DNA of 44,928 bases from a virus. Each line of letters opens with the position of its first letter. Positions within the stretch are counted from its first letter, which is position 1. The stretch covers positions 1 to 44,928 of the IMG/VR virus record IMGVR_UViG_3300009285_005933; one strand, 5' to 3'. Below are positions 14,874 to 23,516 of the stretch, in pieces. A program made the position numbers and the translations under genes. Below the pieces are notes generated by a model. It was not told the origin of the DNA. It was given only the letters and a program-made list of their open reading frames with translations, and made no database searches.

Positions 14874-15206
14874 ATGACCTTACCTCCCATGCTGCGTATC
14901 GGAGCTTTTGATTTCAAACTGGTTTCTTGGGCCCACCTGGACGCTAGTGCTGCAGGTCGTTTTGGAGAGCTTTCGGTGCTCAGCATGACCATACGTATAG
15001 ATACAACTATGGATCGCTACAAGGTAATCGACACGCTGCTACACGAGGTTCACCATGCTATATGGTGGGCCTATGGAATTCAAGACTCAGATGCGGAGGA
15101 GCGTACCGTGAGTACACTATCCTCTGCGCTACTGCAGGTACTCCGAGACAATCCCGAGTTGGTAGTATGGATTCGTACTATGCTACAGAAAGCAGGTCTT
15201 AGGTGA
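14874..15206 (+). CDS. Small zincin-like metalloprotein (HEVHH)
   Basis: 110 aa with HEVHH at residues 57-61 in the helix LLHEVHHAIWWAYG, and a downstream EER at 75-77 that could give the third zinc ligand. This arrangement occurs in small phage zincin-like proteins. A one-domain cytoplasmic peptidase or a structural zinc protein would fit. The SD lies in the palindrome element. The GTG of the next gene overlaps its stop. Confidence 0.7.
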   Translation: MTLPPMLRIGAFDFKLVSWAHLDASAAGRFGELSVLSMTIRIDTTMDRYKVIDTLLHEVHHAIWWAYGIQDSDAEERTVSTLSSALLQVLRDNPELVVWIRTMLQKAGLR

Positions 15207-15625
15207 GTGATCCCAGCCAGGTTCTAGCCGAGCTAATCAAGCGGGGTAAGATCACTGAGCTAGATATCCACGAAGTCTCCGGCTACCCCGAGGAATTCAA
15301 GCTCCTCACCTCTGTCGTAATGCAGATGCTTGGAACTGCAGCCGAGGCAGAGGAATACCACACCGAGGCTACCCTTCCCAACGAGTGGGAGCGCCCGCAG
15401 CATAAGCAGTGGGTGAAGCTTACCTATTGGCTTATCCAGCGATACAAGACTGATGTCCTGGGCCTCCAACAAACGCTCGCACAAGCGGTGGGGCTTTATC
15501 GTAAGACCCCACCACCTGTGCGAGAGGTACTTTGGTGGCTCCTTGATCGGAATATGTTCGAGGTGGCTACTATCGAACTTCGGCCGCCCCACTCGAAACC
15601 CAGTCCCGATGAGCCCGAGAGGTAA
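15203..15625 (+). CDS. Hypothetical protein ending the replication cluster, 140 aa
   Basis: GTG start overlapping the previous TGA. The protein is helical with a Trp-rich middle (HKQWVKLTYWLIQRY, VREVLWWLLDR) and a Pro-rich acidic tail. Its 3' end overlaps the 3' end of the opposite-strand 1714-aa gene by 56 nt, so the two blocks converge here. Family not recognised. Confidence 0.65.
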   Translation: MSDPSQVLAELIKRGKITELDIHEVSGYPEEFKLLTSVVMQMLGTAAEAEEYHTEATLPNEWERPQHKQWVKLTYWLIQRYKTDVLGLQQTLAQAVGLYRKTPPPVREVLWWLLDRNMFEVATIELRPPHSKPSPDEPER

Positions 15626-18600
15626 TGGGCGCCCGGACCTTACCCAGGGTCCGCCCCATTGCCTTCGTCTTCCCCACGTCGGTTAGTCTCGCGTAGCCCG
15701 GGCTGGCAAAGAGGCGACCTAAGGCTTCTTTGCCAGCCTTCCCGTACGAGAGAAGGTAGTCCCGATAGAACTCATCCGACATTAGATAGCGCTTCCCCAA
15801 ATACTCAAAGCTGTTTTGTGGGAAGCCTACCCCGCTCGGTTGCCCTACAAGATCCAGGCGGCGAAGCTCTATTTCTACTGCGTCATGCTTGGTCTCGCTC
15901 CACTTATACGGGAGCCACTGTCGGAACACACCTCCCGGGAGTACTATCTCTTCCCCCCACCTATTCAAGCGGGGCTTGGCATACTCCTGAAGGCTACTCG
16001 AAGGAATAACCTGCCCGAGGACATTCAGTAGCGTTAGACTCTCCCGCACCTTCGCGTCCCCAGTATTCCATGCCTCAGTCGCCCGCGCGAGAGAGCGCCA
16101 GAAACTCGAGTAGGGGATCAACCCCGTGGGAATGTTGGTGAACCTCTGAGTCCACCCTTGCTTCTCGCTAAAGGCGGCGAAGTTCTCCAGCACGCTCCCA
16201 GCTATGACTGTCTCAGTTAGCACTGCGGCTACTCCCGAGAACATGTCTATAGCCTTATCTACCCCTTCCAAGTTGGGATTCGTAGGTGTGTCATTCACAT
16301 ACCGAATGAAGTCGGCCACCATAGCCAGAGGTAGGGCGAGGGGCTCCGCCTTACGGTAGCTCACCCAACTATTCTTAATCTTGACGGCGTAAGGCACCTT
16401 CCCTTGGCCATAGAAGGCATCCTTATATGCTGGATGCGTAGGAGCGGCGCCGGTTAGCCTCCACTCTCCATCATCTTCGTCGTCGAAGGCTAGCGCCAGC
16501 ATCAGGGCTAGGCTCGCTCCCATCATCTGCTTGGCTACCAAACTCTGCACCGAGTCCTTTCCCTGGGAAACTCGGTAGAGTAGCGGAAGTACTCCCGCCC
16601 CAGGAGCCATCTCCAACCCCCGCTGTAGGATATTGGAGAGAGTGTTTACAAAGGGGAATAGAAAGAACCCCACCTTAGTCTTGTCCCTAAGCCGAATGAG
16701 GGAGTTCGTAACCGAATCCCGCTCCATCAAGGTAGCATAGGTGCTAAACTTCACCGCCTGGGCAATAAGCTCATCACTCGGATCGGCCAGAATGTCACTA
16801 GTCGACCTTCCAGTCTTATGGGACTCCCGCACAGCTAGTGCGTTCATCTGCGCATCATAGGCGAGACTCTTGAAGTAAAGGTCCGCATACCGCATCCCGG
16901 TGGTGGGAAGCGTGAAGGCGGTGGCTAGTCCCTTAAGCTTTCCCTCTACATGCTCGAAGGGGTTATAGGCTGAGTTCATCTCGATGTCCAGCTTACTCGA
17001 GCCCCCGAATACCTCGTGTAGTGCGGGCGGCTCTACTCCACGCTTGCCCCCAAGCCTCCAAGAGATCTGCGCCTTGATCGCCTCATTATTCTTAGTCTTA
17101 GCCGTCTCTACGCCTTGCCACATCGCCAGTACTTCATCGAGGAAGATCTGGCGAGCGCGCGGGGCGTGGCTTGGCCGGATCGCCTGGACAATCTTGCTAC
17201 TCAACGCTGCGTCTACTCCAGCCTCCAGCGCTCTCTGCCCCATCTGCATAGTGAGAAAGAGAGTATTCCCACCAACATTCACCAGCTGAGTGGTAGGACT
17301 CGAGAGCCAATTCACGTAGACAAAGGCCCGTAGCCAGTCCAATGCCTCAGGCTTCTTCACCTCCCGCGCGAACCGCTTGAACACGTCCACCTCAAAGATA
17401 GACCCATCGTCTATCATCTGCTTGAGCTTCTCCCGAAGGTCTTTCCCAAGATCCGCCTTCGCGGCCCAAGAGAGAATAGTCTGGGGGTCCACCATGATAT
17501 TATAAGCCTGCAGCCTCCGCCCTGCATCAGCGGCAAGTTTACTTGCTCCACGGAACCTGTTCTCCGCCTCCTCAAGAAGCTGCTCCCCGAGTACCCTTCT
17601 CACCCTATCATCGGGCTCATCTAGGAACCGCTGAATAAGGTAGGTTCCATCCCCCACCTCCAACATCCGCATAGCGAGGCTTTCCTCAAGCGAGATCCGC
17701 CCAGTCTTAGAGAATCTCGCGGCTATCTGCATCACGCCCTTACGCCCGCGTTCCTGGATGATGCGCTTTGCGCGGGCCATGAGTTCCTGATTCGAGAGCT
17801 TCGTCCTCTCGATGTTAGGCTCTACCTGTTCCGTCAGAACCTTCTTCACTGCATCGGTGAGGACTACTCTCTCGGTATTCAGGTTCCCGATATACTTCTC
17901 CTCACGCTCCTTACTTTGTGCCTCGAAGCGCTCATCTACCGCTGAAGACTTCTCCTCTTGCTTGTTGCTGTAATACAGCCGCTCTTGAAACTCATACCCC
18001 TCTTGCCCCCGGCCATTCCACGGACCCTTCAACCGAATGTTGGCTGCCTTAACAAACTCATCCTGCGTTAGACTAAGCCCAAAGTCACTCTTAGCCGCGG
18101 CCCACATCTCCTTGAGCCATAGCCCTATTCTTCCCACCATCCCTGCGCGGGACCTAATCGCATAATAGTCCCCCACCGCATCTCCTGCCTTCTCGGCATC
18201 CCCCCCAAACAAGTCCAGTCCCGCGGCTATCTTCGGATGCTCCCGCCCCATGAGGTCTACCAACCTATGAAACGCCTCATGCCCCACCGTATTCCACGCT
18301 ACATCTTCAGAGAGGTAAACCGTCCCAGTCTCACGGTCTAAGATAGCATTCTTAGGTCTTCCATCCGGTCCCCACAGCTGCCCGGAACTCTGAATAACCA
18401 TGTTCAGCACGCCCGCAGCCTGTAGGGGGCCTACTAATCTTTGGCGCTCCATCAGCGTGGGAACTTTACTCCCCTCCACCCTTCTCCCCTGAAAGATAAG
18501 GTTCCCCTCATCTACCATTCCCTCACCTTCAACCGACTCATCCGCCGCCGGAGTCTCATCTAAGATGGAGAAGTCTTCCTCCGCCACTCCCTCAACCTTA

Positions 18601-20714
18601 GCGAGCTTCTTCAACGCTGCCTTAGGAGTCTCCACAGGGGTCTCTACTGAAATCGCGGCTCCCGGAGCGATCTTCCTTACCTTGAATCCCGCAGGTAACT
18701 CTGTCCGTCCCACCCTCTGCGGCCTTGCCTCCGCGGCCCTCTGTAGCATCCGCTCGCTTTCAGATTCCTCCACTCTTGAAGAAATTCTTAAGAAGCTTGG
18801 GATCTCTCCACCCCGCGCAGGGGGCTCTCGGAGAGCTTCCTCCGCGTCCAGTCTAGCCTGCTCTTCAGGCTTTCTCGACTCCTTCTGCATCTCCACCATG
18901 AGGCGCGCAAGGTCCTCATCGGTGAAGTTCTTTCGCCCCGCGGCTATGCCTCGGAACCTTCGCTTCTGGAGACCATTCGCAGGAGGTGTAGGCTCTACCA
19001 CTGGAGGAGCTACCTCTACCTTCTTCGCCGTGGGCCTCGCCTTCTTACTTTCTCTACTCGCGGCAATCTTCTTCTTAGCCAGAACGAAGCTAGTCTCTCC
19101 CGTGGCCTTGTAATTCAACCAATCCAGCAACCCCTCCCCAGCTACATCATCCGGGTTAAGCTCATTCCACGTCCGTAGCATCTCCGCTTGAGCCTTTTCA
19201 TAAACCGAGAAAGCTCGAGAGGGATCTTTACCTACAGCTAGTCTACTTTCCGCACTCTCTGCCGCGAGAGCTGCTGCATCGAAGGCCGCGTCCAACCTCA
19301 CGCTACCCTTACGTGGCGTCTTCAGGGGAATATCTACTGGAGTGTTGTCCGGTATTCCTATGGAAGTCCCATCCTCGATAGCATTTTGGTTACCCAAATC
19401 TAACGCTTGCCTCGCGGGCTCTTCATGGGGCTCTACCCCATTCAGCACATTGTAGAGGCTCTGCCATCTTCGAGCCTCTTCCACCGTGACCCGAGTCTCC
19501 CCAGTGAGTACCTCCGCAGTCTTGAGCTCCCGCGCGGCTGCCACATTCCCAAGAAGGTCAATCCGGCGCCCGCGAGAAAGGTTCGCCACGCTAGTCTGGG
19601 CCCCTACCACACTAAGGGCCTCCCCACTAGCCCGAAGAGGAATAGTCCCATACCTCTGGTCGCTCCCAGCTTCCCGAGCTCCCCATCTCGCGGCCATTCT
19701 ATCCGCTAGTGGCGTGGTAGCCTGCTCCTCTTGTGGCCCTCTCGCCCAAGCTGGGAGACCCCCCGCGAGTAGATCGCCTTCTTCTCCCGAGACTATACTC
19801 CCTCTCTGCTTCTTGTTCTGCTGCATCCGCCAAAGCATCCCGTGGGAAATACCGCCTCCTACAAACCCCCCCGCGAAGCTCTGCATCGTCCCATCAAGTA
19901 TTCCCACCTCTCGAAAGTTTCCATCCTCCACAGCCCGCGCACCCTTGACTAGCGCGTTCTGCATGAGCTGCTCCGCAACCTCCTCCGCCCCTTCGATAGC
20001 CCCCACTTCGGCCGCCCCACGAATAGCCGCGGGAATGTTCCGTATTAGAAGGCTTCTCCCAATCCCCTCGATTAGGTGCGCAGGAGCCTTGGCCAACGCC
20101 GCCCGTAGAAGCACCGAGCTTCCCAGCTCCGCAGCGAAGGCTGTCGCCCCAAAGCCCACCGCAAGAGCTAGCTCAGTCTCCCCGCTTACCTCTTGCCCAG
20201 TTTCCTTCTCATAGTCATATACCATTCTCCGCGCGGAGCCCGCGTTCTGGGCTGCATATAGCCCAAACGTAGCCCATAGCGCAGGGATTCCTACCATCGG
20301 TGCGGCCACAGCCAACCCCAGGGCTGCTGTCGTAGGGGCCACGCTCCCCAAGGCGCTCCCAAGAAACTCCCCAGCTCCTTGCGCGGGCCTAAGAATCTCT
20401 CCACGCCTCTGAGCCTCTACCGACTTGTCAAAGAACCCCGCGGTAGCATAGAGATCACTCGCCGTGAGATCTCCAGTGGGTAGACTTCTCCAGAAGGCGT
20501 TCCAAGTACTCTCCATCGCCCCTGCGTAGGGAAGGACTCCAGCCTTACCCCAGAAGTTTACCTCTACCTGTTCTTGCTGGTCCGAATCCAGCTTACCCCA
20601 TCGGGAGTCTTTCTTCACCTGCTGATTGAAGTACCTCTCCGCAACTGTAGACTTTCCCTTCTCAGAAAGCCCCTTCCACCGCGGGTCCTGCTGGATACTC
20701 TGGAACCCTGCCAT
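15570..20714 (-). CDS. Large polyvalent/ejection-type virion protein with zincin motif, 1714 aa
   Basis: Two short tandem motifs open the protein (DPRWKGL, DSRWGKL). An Ala/Gly-rich hydrophobic region follows (about 90-270), then a long charged linker (about 300-720). A metallopeptidase motif GHEAFH occurs near residue 808. The C-terminal third holds LSSPTTQLVNVGGN and FPFVNTLSNILQRGLEMAPG, resembling domain LPD38 of large polyvalent proteins. Proteins of this type in podoviruses are carried in the capsid and injected, and some domains act in the host. It is the last gene of the late block. A palindrome element sits inside it at 18772. Confidence 0.75.
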   Translation of the reverse strand: MAGFQSIQQDPRWKGLSEKGKSTVAERYFNQQVKKDSRWGKLDSDQQEQVEVNFWGKAGVLPYAGAMESTWNAFWRSLPTGDLTASDLYATAGFFDKSVEAQRRGEILRPAQGAGEFLGSALGSVAPTTAALGLAVAAPMVGIPALWATFGLYAAQNAGSARRMVYDYEKETGQEVSGETELALAVGFGATAFAAELGSSVLLRAALAKAPAHLIEGIGRSLLIRNIPAAIRGAAEVGAIEGAEEVAEQLMQNALVKGARAVEDGNFREVGILDGTMQSFAGGFVGGGISHGMLWRMQQNKKQRGSIVSGEEGDLLAGGLPAWARGPQEEQATTPLADRMAARWGAREAGSDQRYGTIPLRASGEALSVVGAQTSVANLSRGRRIDLLGNVAAARELKTAEVLTGETRVTVEEARRWQSLYNVLNGVEPHEEPARQALDLGNQNAIEDGTSIGIPDNTPVDIPLKTPRKGSVRLDAAFDAAALAAESAESRLAVGKDPSRAFSVYEKAQAEMLRTWNELNPDDVAGEGLLDWLNYKATGETSFVLAKKKIAASRESKKARPTAKKVEVAPPVVEPTPPANGLQKRRFRGIAAGRKNFTDEDLARLMVEMQKESRKPEEQARLDAEEALREPPARGGEIPSFLRISSRVEESESERMLQRAAEARPQRVGRTELPAGFKVRKIAPGAAISVETPVETPKAALKKLAKVEGVAEEDFSILDETPAADESVEGEGMVDEGNLIFQGRRVEGSKVPTLMERQRLVGPLQAAGVLNMVIQSSGQLWGPDGRPKNAILDRETGTVYLSEDVAWNTVGHEAFHRLVDLMGREHPKIAAGLDLFGGDAEKAGDAVGDYYAIRSRAGMVGRIGLWLKEMWAAAKSDFGLSLTQDEFVKAANIRLKGPWNGRGQEGYEFQERLYYSNKQEEKSSAVDERFEAQSKEREEKYIGNLNTERVVLTDAVKKVLTEQVEPNIERTKLSNQELMARAKRIIQERGRKGVMQIAARFSKTGRISLEESLAMRMLEVGDGTYLIQRFLDEPDDRVRRVLGEQLLEEAENRFRGASKLAADAGRRLQAYNIMVDPQTILSWAAKADLGKDLREKLKQMIDDGSIFEVDVFKRFAREVKKPEALDWLRAFVYVNWLSSPTTQLVNVGGNTLFLTMQMGQRALEAGVDAALSSKIVQAIRPSHAPRARQIFLDEVLAMWQGVETAKTKNNEAIKAQISWRLGGKRGVEPPALHEVFGGSSKLDIEMNSAYNPFEHVEGKLKGLATAFTLPTTGMRYADLYFKSLAYDAQMNALAVRESHKTGRSTSDILADPSDELIAQAVKFSTYATLMERDSVTNSLIRLRDKTKVGFFLFPFVNTLSNILQRGLEMAPGAGVLPLLYRVSQGKDSVQSLVAKQMMGASLALMLALAFDDEDDGEWRLTGAAPTHPAYKDAFYGQGKVPYAVKIKNSWVSYRKAEPLALPLAMVADFIRYVNDTPTNPNLEGVDKAIDMFSGVAAVLTETVIAGSVLENFAAFSEKQGWTQRFTNIPTGLIPYSSFWRSLARATEAWNTGDAKVRESLTLLNVLGQVIPSSSLQEYAKPRLNRWGEEIVLPGGVFRQWLPYKWSETKHDAVEIELRRLDLVGQPSGVGFPQNSFEYLGKRYLMSDEFYRDYLLSYGKAGKEALGRLFASPGYARLTDVGKTKAMGRTLGKVRAPITSRAHRDWVSSGAAEVR
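15622..15660. terminator. Imperfect hairpin at the convergence of the two gene blocks
   Basis: The segments AATGGGCGCCCGGACC and GGGTCCGCCCCATT can pair imperfectly across the loop TTACCCA just after the last + strand stop, inside the 3' end of the - strand gene. It could stop + strand transcription. Pairing is not perfect, so this is tentative. Confidence 0.35.
18772..18796 (-). repeat. 25-bp palindrome element, copy 5, inside a coding region
   Basis: On the + strand the arms read ACTCTTGAAGAA and TTCTTAAGAAGC. It lies in the linker of the 1714-aa gene and encodes part of SFLRISSR. It is the most diverged copy, and the only one deep inside a gene. Confidence 0.65.
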
Positions 20715-20716
20715 AG

Positions 20717-21790
20717 CTAGGGCCTTTCCTCATTCAGACCATGGAAGTACTCGTCATTAGAAGAAGTCCCCTTGGGAGTGTCTACCGTCTCTACTGTAGT
20801 CAGCATCCCGGGCGCCAGCGCCTCCGCATACTTCTCCATTCCCGGCCTACCCCGAAGCATCTTCAAGAGTAGCTCCTGTCTCTTTACCATCAACTCCGGC
20901 GTAACATTTCGAGCCCCTGTCGCATCCTGCTGGCTGGGATACATAGCCTCCGCGGCTATCTGGTACCCCGCCATCGTGTTAGCAAACTGCTGATCCTTCG
21001 CGGCGAACGTGAGAAGCATCTGCGTCAACTGATTCTGCTGCTCCCGAACAGCACTAAGTCCATTAGCCAAGTTGAGTTGCTGCTTCAGCGCTTGTGCGTC
21101 CCCGAAGTTATTCATAGCCGCGATTACCACCTGCCCCTGGAGTCCTTGGAGAGCGATCTTCTCCCGGCTGGTAAGCTCCTTTTCCAGTGCCACCATTTCT
21201 GGCGCCTTAGCTGCTCCCACCGCAGGAGCCGCCGCCGTCACCGCGGCTCCCTCGGGCCCCCCCATCACTGTTCCCAGCTCACTCGCCACCTGATTATACA
21301 AGTCCCCCTCAATACCAAGCCCTTGAAGATCCTTCAAGAGCTTGACCACATTCTGCGCCGCAGCGATCTTTCCGCTCTTGGCTCCAGCTACCGCGGTCAC
21401 TGCTGCATTAACCTGCTCCGGCACCAACCCCCTCATATCTTCCGCCGTCAGCACCTCCCCCGCCAACAGCTTCCCCATCACATCCCCTTGCTTCTGCGTC
21501 GCCACCTGCTGTTGGACAAACCCCGCCAGATTCTGTTGCCAACTACCCTGCGGAGAAATAGCTCCCCCGATCCCCGCTAGCATCTGCGCTATATCTATCC
21601 CACTCGTCTTCCCACCCACAGGCCCACTTATGGGCTTCGCAAGTCCCTTCGCACCTACACTCACCTTCCCCGGGACTCCACTCGCCAGTAGCCCTCCCAG
21701 TGTAGGGTCCGGAGGCACTCTCCCAGGGGCTATCGCCGAGCCCGCCGCGCCCCCCACCAGGCTCATCTTTATCGGGTCAAACTGATTCAT
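20717..21790 (-). CDS. Ala-rich structural protein, 357 aa
   Basis: Gly/Pro/Ala-rich N-terminus with no sharp motif, a long helical Ala/Gln-rich centre (EKIALQGLQGQVVIAAMNNF, LKQQLNLANGLSAVREQQN) and a charged tail. It is 2 nt from the 1714-aa gene and directly follows the GAV-rich 416-aa gene, so it is probably another internal virion or tail protein. ATG with AAGGAG from the palindrome at 21797. Confidence 0.6.
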   Translation of the reverse strand: MNQFDPIKMSLVGGAAGSAIAPGRVPPDPTLGGLLASGVPGKVSVGAKGLAKPISGPVGGKTSGIDIAQMLAGIGGAISPQGSWQQNLAGFVQQQVATQKQGDVMGKLLAGEVLTAEDMRGLVPEQVNAAVTAVAGAKSGKIAAAQNVVKLLKDLQGLGIEGDLYNQVASELGTVMGGPEGAAVTAAAPAVGAAKAPEMVALEKELTSREKIALQGLQGQVVIAAMNNFGDAQALKQQLNLANGLSAVREQQNQLTQMLLTFAAKDQQFANTMAGYQIAAEAMYPSQQDATGARNVTPELMVKRQELLLKMLRGRPGMEKYAEALAPGMLTTVETVDTPKGTSSNDEYFHGLNEERP

Positions 21791-21796
21791 GTCTAA

Positions 21797-21821
21797 GCTC
21801 CTTAAGAAATTCTTGAAGAGT
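21797..21821 (-). repeat. 25-bp palindrome element, copy 6
   Basis: On the coding strand: arms ACTCTTCAAGAA and TTCTTAAGGAGC. It starts on the last base of the 416-aa gene and gives the SD of the 357-aa gene. Confidence 0.92.
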
Positions 21822-23071
21822 TACTGGATAGACCCAGCTAGCAGCCCCGCGAGACCTCCGATAGCGGCTCCCGCGCCTACCGAGAGACCCCCAGTAGGAG
21901 CCGCGAGGTAGGCTCCCAAAGCCGCCCCTGAAGCGGCCCCCCCAATAGCACTCTGCACACGACTTGGCCCAGGCTGCGCTGTGACCACTGCCCCGCTGAT
22001 CCCACTCACCATGTTAACCCCCGCTTGAAACAGCATAGGGTCCCACATCAGGTCCTTAACATCGTACTCAAGATTGTGGTCATACTCCTCAGACTTAGCC
22101 ACAATTTTGATACGGTTACCTTCTATAGAGACCCGCGCTAGTGCCTCTTGTCCCACGAGCTGTGCCCGAAGCGCCTCCAGCATCAGCTGGCTCCCCCGGA
22201 GGGTATACTCCACCTCCAGTTGCTGCTCCACCTGGTTATTCTGCACATAAGTCACAAGGTGTTCCTTAACCTGTTCCATGAACACCCCAATATACTGGGT
22301 GAAAGCCTCCCGCATCATGGGAAGCGTGAAATCTGCATCATACTGTGCGGAGCGGTCTTCGTAGCTACTCTCTAAGAGCGCCAGTCCCAATACAAAAGCG
22401 GAGCTCTGCACCGCGTTCCCATCTACCATCCCCGCAACGAAGCGGTTGACCTCAGCCGAGTGTACCGCTCTCTGTCTTGCGTTGAAGGCGGTAAGCGCGG
22501 CCGTCTGGACCGCATCATTCCCCGCCTGTGCCGCTGCGTCGATCGCCTTTATCACCACCTCATCCACGATCGGCAGGGCGATCTGGCGAATGTCACTCAT
22601 CACGGTGTTGATGTCCAGCGGGGTGATATCTCCAGTAGCCCGCGCATTAGCTCCATCGAGATAAGCCTCCACATCAGTCTGCGGAGCCCTCGCCTGCATC
22701 AGCGTAGTCAGTGCGTCCACCTGGATGGAGTATTCCATTAGGTCTGCATCTGGATTATAGGCGCTCACCCCCGTATACGGCGTTCCCCGCCCTTCCATAT
22801 CTAGCCCGTAGTCCAGCATCCACCGCATCATGTTGGGAGCATCGCTATACGAGATTAGCACGGGAGTTTCGCTTCCGTCATACCAACGGGTAGGCAAGTA
22901 GGTATACGTTGCATCGCTTACTCCCCAAGGCACTGCATACCCTGTGGGCCGGGTAACACCATCAGCGTCCGCTACCCACCCCACACTGCCAGCCAAAAGT
23001 GCGTGAGCCGGCATACCAACCGACGCAGGGATACTAACTGACTGCGTAGCACCACCACCTCCAGAGCCCAT
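21821..23071 (-). CDS. Virion protein with glycine-zipper C-terminus, 416 aa
   Basis: The middle is helical (EEVVIKAIDAAAQ-like) and the C-terminus is a Gly/Ala-rich hydrophobic stretch (AIGGAASGAALGAYLAAPTG and AGAAIGGLAGLLAG), a glycine zipper able to insert in membranes. In a podovirus late block this fits an internal or ejection protein that helps form a DNA channel. ATG with GGTGGAGG upstream. No closer family assignment. Confidence 0.65.
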   Translation of the reverse strand: MGSGGGGATQSVSIPASVGMPAHALLAGSVGWVADADGVTRPTGYAVPWGVSDATYTYLPTRWYDGSETPVLISYSDAPNMMRWMLDYGLDMEGRGTPYTGVSAYNPDADLMEYSIQVDALTTLMQARAPQTDVEAYLDGANARATGDITPLDINTVMSDIRQIALPIVDEVVIKAIDAAAQAGNDAVQTAALTAFNARQRAVHSAEVNRFVAGMVDGNAVQSSAFVLGLALLESSYEDRSAQYDADFTLPMMREAFTQYIGVFMEQVKEHLVTYVQNNQVEQQLEVEYTLRGSQLMLEALRAQLVGQEALARVSIEGNRIKIVAKSEEYDHNLEYDVKDLMWDPMLFQAGVNMVSGISGAVVTAQPGPSRVQSAIGGAASGAALGAYLAAPTGGLSVGAGAAIGGLAGLLAGSIQ

Positions 23072-23072
23072 G

Positions 23073-23516
23073 TTAGACCTCCACCGTTACGTAAGTTGTA
23101 TCTGTAGTCCACCCAAGAGAAGCCGCTACTTCTCTAATCCTGGGTACCTTCGTATAAGCCGCTAGCTGCGAACACCCAATTCCCTTAGCGAACTCCTTCA
23201 ACCTTTCCATCCCCTCTTTCCACAGCTCCTCGGGAATGAAGGTATACCCATATACCGCATAAAGGAGCAAGCTTGGATATCCCGAGCCTGGGTCTACTAC
23301 CTTAGAAGTCACTGCTAGCCCATAGATCTTAGCCTTACCCTCTGGAGTGTACTCAAACAGCACCCACGCCTGCATCACCCCAAGAAGCAGCGACTCCATC
23401 ATGTTAGATAAGTAGGCTGGGCTACTCCTACTAATCGGGGGCACTGCTGCCCGGAGCGCGGTCTCAATGTCACCCCAGTAAGTCCTAATCTGGTCATTCT
23501 CAAGCCTGAGTAACAT
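23073..23516 (-). CDS. GNAT-like protein of podovirus tail cluster
   Basis: 147 aa. The layout KIYGLAVTSKVVDPGSGYPSL, a helix (ELWKEGMERLKEFAKGIGC) and the end KVPRIREVAASLGW followed by short strands resemble a GNAT acetyltransferase fold. Genes of this kind are common beside tail genes in podoviruses; a real acetyl-CoA activity is uncertain. It overlaps the upstream gene by 17 nt. Confidence 0.65.
   Translation of the reverse strand: MLLRLENDQIRTYWGDIETALRAAVPPISRSSPAYLSNMMESLLLGVMQAWVLFEYTPEGKAKIYGLAVTSKVVDPGSGYPSLLLYAVYGYTFIPEELWKEGMERLKEFAKGIGCSQLAAYTKVPRIREVAASLGWTTDTTYVTVEV

Noticed and set aside
19486-20214. 242-codon + strand open frame (and 18565-19113)
   Set aside because: Ser/Ala/Pro-rich low-complexity shadows of the 1714-aa gene on the other strand.
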